The position numbers were made by a program, and so were the translations under genes. Below, piece after piece: positions 15,874-20,260 of a DNA stretch of 20,260 bases. The DNA comes from Pseudomonadota bacterium (lineage in GTDB: Bacteria; Pseudomonadota; Alphaproteobacteria; UBA8366; JADFVY01), in assembly GCA_015222795.1 (NCBI GenBank), contig JADFVY010000230.1, positions 1 through 20,260 on the forward strand. The letters run 5' to 3'. Every line of letters starts with the position of its first letter. The stretch's first letter is position 1. The notes under the pieces were generated by a model. That model did no database searches. It saw only the letters and a list, made by a program, of their open reading frames with translations, and was not told the origin of the DNA.

Positions 15874-16239
15874 ATGGTAGTGAAAACCGAGACCACGGCG
15901 CCCCGACTCGCCAACCCCGCAACTTACGACGGGGAACTGGCGGACTGGGGCCCGGTGCCGACCATGATCGAGGGCAAATCCATGACCTCGGGCGCGCTGA
16001 TCCACAAGGGGCCGGACGGCGAGAACGAATGCGGCCTGTGGGTCTGCACCCCGGGCTTCTGGAACTGTCACGTCACCAGTGACGAGTTCTGCCATTTCCT
16101 GGCCGGCCGCGCGACCTATACCCATGAATCGGGCGAGATCATCGAGATCGAGCCGGACACCGCCGCCTTTTTCCCGAAGGACTGGAAGGGCACCTGCCGG
16201 GTCCATGAAACCGTGCGAAAAGTCTATATGATCCGGTAA
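15874..16239 (+). CDS. Small DUF861-type cupin protein
   Basis: Single-domain beta-barrel protein of 121 residues, 7 bp downstream of the glycosyltransferase gene. The cupin core runs from about residue 48 to 118: GLWVCTPGFWNCHVTSDEFCHFLAG, then an EIEPDTAAFFPKDWKGTCRV strand pair. This is the Cupin_3/DUF861 pattern (relatives include ureidoglycine aminohydrolase-like proteins). The first motif keeps one histidine and the glutamate, but a threonine replaces the second histidine of the classic HxH, so metal binding is uncertain. It may act on the glycosylated compound or its precursor, or bind a ligand. No function is asserted. Confidence 0.85.
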   Translation: MVVKTETTAPRLANPATYDGELADWGPVPTMIEGKSMTSGALIHKGPDGENECGLWVCTPGFWNCHVTSDEFCHFLAGRATYTHESGEIIEIEPDTAAFFPKDWKGTCRVHETVRKVYMIR

Positions 16240-16246
16240 GCCGGCA

Positions 16247-16260
16247 GCCGGTCAACCGGC
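16247..16260. terminator. GC hairpin in the convergent gap between cupin and MFS genes
   Basis: GCCGGT (16247-16252) and ACCGGC (16255-16260) are perfect reverse complements, 8 nt past the cupin stop and covering the MFS stop on the other strand. It could slow both polymerases, but neither strand has a T tract. Confidence 0.3.
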
Positions 16261-17496
16261 CATAACCGGCGCGGGCGTTTCTCTGCCCACCAGCCTCAAC
16301 AACACTGGCGGGCCGATCAGGGTCAGCGCGGCAATCACCGCAAAACCGATACCCCAGGAGGCGACGGTCTCGCCACCGCCGGTCAGATCCAGCGTGACTC
16401 CCAGAATCAGCGGGCCGACCGCTCCACCGCCAAAACCCAGGAATGAATGCAGCGCCATGGTGGCGCCGCGTTCATCCGGCCGTGCCGCGCCGACGGTTCC
16501 CGCGGTCAGGGCCGAGGAATCGGTGGCGATGATGGTGCCGTAAAGCAGGCACATGAAGGCCGCCGCCGGAAAGGACAGCGCGGCGGAAAAACCGGTCCCG
16601 GCCGCCACCAGCGCGGTGGCCATCATTACGACCAGAATCGTCCGCCTGCGCCCGAAGCGGATGGCGATCTCGTTGCCGATGATACTGGAGGGCAGCGCCA
16701 CCACGGTGACGATGGCGCTGATCAGTGGGATGTCCCAGCCGGCCGAACCGGCGGGATGCATCGCCGCGGCGAAGGTCAGAAAAGCGACCACCCAGGACAG
16801 GAAGACGAACAGCTCGCCGGTATGCAGCGTATAGGCGACGATATAGCCCATCGCCGGGCGGTTGGAGAACACCGGCCGAAAATCGGGAATGCGGAACCAG
16901 TCCGCCAGCTTCGACGGCATGCCGAGAGGCCGCAGCGTCCAGGCGGCGAGCGCAAGCCCGGCCAGCGGCCCGGCCAGCGTTATCCAGAATGCCCAGCGCC
17001 AGCCAAGCTCCGCCGCGATCACGCCGGACAGCCAGAAGGACGCGCCGGCGCCGATGGCGTAGCTGGCGGTATAGAACGAGACCGCACGCGATGGATGGCT
17101 GCCCTCGTAGCGGTCGACCAGCGCCTTCAGCCCCGGCATGTAGCAGCCAGCGAATCCGATGCCGCCGAGCACCCGGAAGGCCATTGCCGACCAGAATCCG
17201 GTGGCCAGCGCCAACCCGGCCAGTGACAGCGCGCTTAAAACACAACCCACCAGGAAAACCAGCCGCGCGTCGATGCGGTCGGTGCCGCCGACCAGCGACG
17301 GCACGCCGATCATATAGCCGACGAAGAAAATACCGTTCAGCCAGCCGGCCTCCGTCTTGCTGAGCCCCCATTCCCCGATCAGCGCCGGCGTGATGGCCCC
17401 GAAGGCCGAAAACCCCAACAGGCTGGCTGCCATCGCCAGACACATGGCGACGACAAGCGCCGTGCCTCCCAGCCGGGCATGGGCGACGGAAGCCAT
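16252..17496 (-). CDS. Major facilitator superfamily transporter
   Basis: Inner-membrane secondary transporter, 414 residues with about 12 hydrophobic segments. The first is at about 10-32; the loop after segment 2 (GGTDRIDARLVFLVG) and the RFGRRRTILVV loop in the second half are MFS-like. A short cytoplasmic stretch at about 190-210 separates the two halves. The length is normal for the family. Its ATG shares a base with the TGA stop of the upstream lipoprotein gene (TGATG), so the two are translationally coupled. It is convergent with the glycosyltransferase-cupin operon. The substrate and direction (uptake or efflux) are unknown. Confidence 0.9.
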   Translation of the reverse strand: MASVAHARLGGTALVVAMCLAMAASLLGFSAFGAITPALIGEWGLSKTEAGWLNGIFFVGYMIGVPSLVGGTDRIDARLVFLVGCVLSALSLAGLALATGFWSAMAFRVLGGIGFAGCYMPGLKALVDRYEGSHPSRAVSFYTASYAIGAGASFWLSGVIAAELGWRWAFWITLAGPLAGLALAAWTLRPLGMPSKLADWFRIPDFRPVFSNRPAMGYIVAYTLHTGELFVFLSWVVAFLTFAAAMHPAGSAGWDIPLISAIVTVVALPSSIIGNEIAIRFGRRRTILVVMMATALVAAGTGFSAALSFPAAAFMCLLYGTIIATDSSALTAGTVGAARPDERGATMALHSFLGFGGGAVGPLILGVTLDLTGGGETVASWGIGFAVIAALTLIGPPVLLRLVGRETPAPVMAG

Positions 17497-18080
17497 CAAG
17501 GGCGACGCATGGGGAGGGGATCGCCGGCGAATATGCGCGCGACATCCGACGACGCAATATAAGCCGCCAGCGCCGCGCTGTCGGCGGTCAGCCTGATTTC
17601 ATTCCTTCGAATAACCTGGCCTGCTATGCGGTCCGCGTGCACGTCTTCGCCCACGGCTTCCAAGTTCATAATCCAAATCAACAATTGCCCGCCGTCGGTA
17701 ATCTCGTACCGTAGAATCATATGAAGGGGATTGTCCGGCCCACGTTCTTTCAATTCGTCGAAGCCAACGATGGTCATATACCGGTTTTCGCCAATCCGCG
17801 TAGCCAGAATATCAAATTCGGACATGCCCGGGCTGTCGCTCGGCCCGCCCTCATTGATAGAGACCATTCGCACTTTATAGCGGTCGCCCGCGGCCGCAGC
17901 GACATCGGCATACTCCTCGCCCTCGTTTCCGGAGAACCAGCGGCCGATCAGCCGGTCGTCACCCTCGCCGTCAGCAGACGAGGGAAGCGGGTTCCTGCTG
18001 TCTGGAATGCAGGCAGAAAGAACCAGAGCCACCGAAAGCATGGCCAGCGGCACGCGACACAACGACAGCATATTTTTCAT
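17496..18080 (-). CDS. Predicted lipoprotein of unknown function
   Basis: Protein of 194 residues from the ATG at 18080, chosen because AGGGAGGATT lies about 6 nt upstream; the frame is open 18 codons further up without such a site. An N-terminal hydrophobic segment is followed by the lipobox LSAC with the lipidated cysteine at C24, so it should be anchored to the periplasmic face of a membrane. The mature part is acidic and mixed alpha/beta-like, starting with a GRWFSGNEGEEYADV stretch; I recognise no family. It is coupled to the MFS gene by stop/start overlap, which suggests a shared role. Confidence 0.75.
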   Translation of the reverse strand: MKNMLSLCRVPLAMLSVALVLSACIPDSRNPLPSSADGEGDDRLIGRWFSGNEGEEYADVAAAAGDRYKVRMVSINEGGPSDSPGMSEFDILATRIGENRYMTIVGFDELKERGPDNPLHMILRYEITDGGQLLIWIMNLEAVGEDVHADRIAGQVIRRNEIRLTADSAALAAYIASSDVARIFAGDPLPMRRP

Positions 18081-18281
18081 TTTGCAATCCTCCCTGAATG
18101 CTTCGATCCGTCGCCACGGCAAACAGCACATCATACCCGGCGGCGTTTACAAACATCAGGTTGCTGGCGGTCGAATAGCCGATGGCGGCGTATTTATATC
18201 AATGCACGGGATGACATCGTCCGTCACGCTGATTTCGCCCTTGCCAACGCGTCAGTCGGAGGGTGTTAAACCTTCGTGGGA

Positions 18282-18455
18282 TCAGTCCGCCGGTTCGGCG
18301 ATAAAGCCCGCGGGCTGCAGCAAATCGGCGCTGGCATGCCGGGCGGGGCTGGTCGTCGCTTCTTCCACCGGTTTCAGCGGGTCCATCTGGGCGGCTTGCG
18401 CGCCAAGAAACAACATCGAGAACAGGAACAACATCACAATTACCGCTGACCGCAT
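18282..18455 (-). CDS. Small predicted secreted protein (57 residues)
   Basis: Short gene with a signal peptide: MRSAVIVMLFLFSMLFLGAQ, then a likely cleavage AQA/A at residue 21. The mature part is about 36 residues, proline- and alanine-rich, without cysteines. The ATG at 18455 has GGAAG about 6 nt upstream; an ATG at 18509 or TTG at 18539 would add basic residues before the hydrophobic segment. No family is recognised. It lies on the same strand as the rhodanese upstream, about 195 bp apart, with no gene of known function close enough to suggest a partner. Confidence 0.5.
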   Translation of the reverse strand: MRSAVIVMLFLFSMLFLGAQAAQMDPLKPVEEATTSPARHASADLLQPAGFIAEPAD

Positions 18456-18578
18456 AACCGCTTCCAAAGCCTTCTTTTTTATGGCCGACGGGCGACCAAT
18501 TACCGACATAATGCCAAGCCTTCGGGCCCGGCGTTTCAACAGGCACTATCCTACAATTGATTTAAGATTGAATTAAGT

Positions 18579-18604
18579 CGAAACCATGATTCTTCTTGGT
18601 TTCG
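18579..18604. repeat. 8-bp perfect inverted repeat between rhodanese and small secreted protein genes
   Basis: CGAAACCA (18579-18586) and TGGTTTCG (18597-18604) pair around a 10-nt loop, next to a run of seven A at 18606-18612. On the minus strand the T run comes before the stem, so it does not fit a standard terminator for the rhodanese gene; it may be an operator or a partial bidirectional terminator. Confidence 0.4.
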
Positions 18605-18649
18605 CAAAAAAATTCCTGAACGCTATCGCAACGCGCTCACGAAACGCCG

Positions 18650-19051
18650 TCAGGCCGAAGCACAGGGCAGGATCACGATTTCCGTGTCCGTGTGTTCCTT
18701 CACGGACTCGCCGGACACGGTTTCGAATTCCGCGTCGTCCCAGGCCAGCATGCCGCCGCGCAGATGGGTGGCCCTGTCGTAATCCGTGGACAGCATAATG
18801 CCGGCGGCCTGTGCCGAACGGCGACCCACCGCGCAGGTGAGCACAAGCCGGCGTCCATCGTCAGCCGGCAGCTTGCGGATGTCGAACTTCGACAGCGGCA
18901 GATTGATGGCGCCGGGGATGCGGTCCTGCGCGAATTCCCACTCCTCGCGCACATCGACCAGAACAGCCATGTCGGACGACAGCCAGCGACACAAAGTCGT
19001 GGCGTCGATTTCGATGAGCCTCTTCTCCGTCCATGCAGCCGTATCCGTCAT
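18650..19051 (-). CDS. Single-domain rhodanese-like sulfurtransferase
   Basis: Protein of 133 residues from the ATG at 19051 (AAGGGA about 9 nt upstream). One rhodanese domain fills most of it: VLVDVREEWEF at about 30-40, RIPGAINLP at about 44-52, the catalytic cysteine C73 in the loop CAVGRRSA, and LRGGMLAW near the end. The CxxGxR loop is that of active persulfide-carrying single-domain rhodaneses. No signal peptide, so cytosolic. Its sulfur donor and acceptor are unknown. It is the first gene on the minus strand after the AT-rich gap. Confidence 0.88.
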   Translation of the reverse strand: MTDTAAWTEKRLIEIDATTLCRWLSSDMAVLVDVREEWEFAQDRIPGAINLPLSKFDIRKLPADDGRRLVLTCAVGRRSAQAAGIMLSTDYDRATHLRGGMLAWDDAEFETVSGESVKEHTDTEIVILPCASA

Positions 19052-19211
19052 AGCGTCAATCCCTTTGAAAATATCTCGCCCGCCCATTTGCGCGAACGTC
19101 TGGATCTTATTTACGCAGTATATAGGGGGACTTCAAGCATAATATACAGTTTAATATGGTATTTAAATTATTCTACATTTATTTAAGCGTTTTATAATTC
19201 CATATCTTGTT

Positions 19212-19230
19212 GTTATAATTAAATAATAAC
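19212..19230. repeat. 19-bp near-palindrome in the AT-rich gap
   Basis: GTTATAATTAAATAATAAC is symmetric around A19221 except for one A-A mismatch. It may be an operator, but AT-rich sequence produces such symmetry by chance fairly often. Confidence 0.3.
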
Positions 19231-19304
19231 CCACGGGACAGTCCGGATTCTGGATCATCACGTAAAAAACTCTCTTTCGTGGCATGAAAATTAATTTCCC
19301 GTTG

Positions 19305-19332
19305 TTGATTCCCTGCCCACGCAGCTTATAAT
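19305..19332 (+). promoter_or_regulatory. Sigma70-type promoter for the amidotransferase gene
   Basis: TTGATT (19305-19310) and a perfect TATAAT (19327-19332) are 16 bp apart. Transcription would start near 19340, giving a leader of about 73 nt to the ATG at 19413. Confidence 0.5.
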
Positions 19333-19412
19333 AAACAAAGGTCAGTAATGACGTTTCCGGAAATGCTGGGAGGCACCGGGCAGAGACAGAATATCCAGAA
19401 AGGAACGGAACC

Positions 19413-20260
19413 ATGTGTGGCATCGCGGGTATCATGTACAAGACGCCCGGTGGCGGCGACACCGGCAAGGACCTTATCAATATGCTGGACGGCTGCCAGC
19501 ATCGCGGCCCGGACTCGACCGGCTTCGCGCTTTATGGCGACGGCCATGACGGCGAACTGCTGTTGCGCTTCATGACCGTTGCCGACGATGGTGGCAAGAC
19601 CAGCATCGACGCAATCAAGAAAATTCTCGGCGACTACAACTGCAAAATCCTCGACGAAGAGACCGAGGGCGGCAATTACCGCGTGCGGGTGAACTTCACC
19701 GGCGACCTGCAGAAGTTCGCCTACGCCCTGGAACACGGCGCGACGGTGATTTCCATTGGCTCCAGCCTGGAGATCATAAAGGATATCGGCGGCGCCCACG
19801 ATGTCGACGACATCTACCATGTGGCGCGCTACACCGGCACGCACGGGCTGGGCCATGTGCGCCTGGCAACCGAATCCGACGTCAAGCCCGAAGCCGCGCA
19901 TCCTTTCTGGGCCACCGGCTTTTCCGATGTCGCCATCGTTCATAACGGGCAGATCACCAATTACTGGAAGATGCGCCGGCGGCTGGAACGCAAGGGTTTT
20001 GAATTTCGCACCGACAACGACAGCGAACTGATCGCGGTCTATCTGGCCGAAAAGATGTCCCATGGGATCGCGCTGAAAGATGCGTTGCGCGATTCCATCG
20101 ACGATCTGGACGGCACGTTCTCCTTCCTGGTCTCCACCAAGGACGAGATCGGCTACGCCAAGGACCGGCTGGCCGTGAAGCCGATGGTGCTCTACGAGAC
20201 CGACGACATGATCGCGGTCGCCTCGGAAGAGGTGTCGCTGAACCGGCTTTTCCCCGGAGA
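19413..20260 (+). CDS. Class II glutamine amidotransferase (glutamate-synthase/GlxB-like), C-terminus off the right edge
   Basis: N-terminal-nucleophile enzyme that releases ammonia from glutamine; 282 residues are in the window and the frame is open at the edge. It begins MCGIAGI, so the catalytic cysteine is residue 2 before Met removal, followed by QHRGPDSTGFALYG (29-42), GHVRLATES (148-156), VHNGQITNY (177-185) and TDNDSELIA near 199-207, all expected glutaminase residues. Between HRGPDS and GHVR there are about 105 residues, some 60 more than in PurF, which is a feature I associate with stand-alone amidotransferase subunits of glutamate-synthase-like complexes (GlxB/MgsA type). The ribosome binding site AAAGGAAC lies about 8 nt upstream. 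If that assignment is right, partner GltB-like subunits should follow beyond the window. Confidence 0.85.
   Translation, partial: MCGIAGIMYKTPGGGDTGKDLINMLDGCQHRGPDSTGFALYGDGHDGELLLRFMTVADDGGKTSIDAIKKILGDYNCKILDEETEGGNYRVRVNFTGDLQKFAYALEHGATVISIGSSLEIIKDIGGAHDVDDIYHVARYTGTHGLGHVRLATESDVKPEAAHPFWATGFSDVAIVHNGQITNYWKMRRRLERKGFEFRTDNDSELIAVYLAEKMSHGIALKDALRDSIDDLDGTFSFLVSTKDEIGYAKDRLAVKPMVLYETDDMIAVASEEVSLNRLFPG

Larger units (their letters stand above)
19052..19412. other. 361-bp AT-rich divergent intergenic region
   Basis: The gap between the rhodanese (minus) and the amidotransferase (plus) is much richer in A and T than the genes around it, especially 19110-19235. It holds a near-palindrome at 19212-19230, a good plus-strand promoter at 19305-19332, and several weak AT-rich minus-strand promoter-like pairs for the rhodanese. 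I see no convincing gene or known riboswitch fold in it. Confidence 0.6.

Noticed and set aside
19280..19295. Sigma54-like sequence (TGGCATGAAAATTAAT) before the amidotransferase gene
   Set aside because: The essential GC of the -12 element is missing, and a good sigma70-type promoter lies just downstream.
19163..19480. A 105-codon minus-strand frame across the AT-rich gap
   Set aside because: It overlaps the start and promoter of the amidotransferase gene, has no domain, and its composition is that of translated noncoding AT-rich DNA.

Overview
The window is GC-rich and densely coded. Gene content (Tat-exported PotD-type binding protein, FCD-type GntR regulator, hybrid kinase with a NarL-type partner, class II amidotransferase) and sequence style suggest an environmental alphaproteobacterium, possibly Rhodospirillales-like. 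This is inference from style and cannot be settled from the window alone. No tRNA, rRNA, CRISPR array, insertion sequence or phage gene was seen.

Layout. (1) 1-4166, minus strand: a polyamine-type ABC importer in the order binding protein, permease B, permease C, ATPase (the ATPase runs off the left edge). Between permease C and the ATPase lies a 31-bp inverted repeat (one mismatch) that carries a 36-codon open frame with a good ribosome binding site and an ATGA overlap onto the ATPase start. (2) 4327-8661, minus: a three-gene MacB/DevCA-like ABC exporter (ATPase, FtsX-type permease, HlyD-type adaptor). (3) 8751-10097, minus: a WbpA-type nucleotide-sugar dehydrogenase with a good sigma70-type promoter, divergent from (4) 10285-12564, plus: a membrane hybrid histidine kinase, followed at 12773-13519 by a NarL/LuxR response regulator. 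The 208-bp gap between these two is unusually rich in candidate sites: an exact sigma54 (-24/-12) element, a 16-bp perfect palindrome of the kind bound by GntR/FCD regulators, and a near-consensus FNR/FixK box. (5) 13631-16239, plus: a compact operon of a GntR regulator with two winged-helix domains, a GT1-type glycosyltransferase that appears to lack the usual catalytic histidine, and a small DUF861-type cupin. (6) 16252-18080, minus and convergent: an MFS transporter translationally coupled to an upstream lipoprotein of unknown function. (7) 18282-19051, minus: a 57-residue predicted secreted protein and a single-domain rhodanese. (8) From 19413, plus: a class II glutamine amidotransferase running off the right edge, behind a 361-bp AT-rich gap.

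How it fits together. The importer and exporter units are complete or nearly complete standard modules. The kinase and response regulator probably form a phosphorelay. The best candidate for an undescribed system is the GntR-glycosyltransferase-cupin operon with its convergent MFS/lipoprotein pair: it looks like a regulated module for modifying and moving a small molecule, but the substrate cannot be read from sequence. The second candidate is the palindromic, possibly peptide-coding element between the permease and ATPase genes of the polyamine importer.
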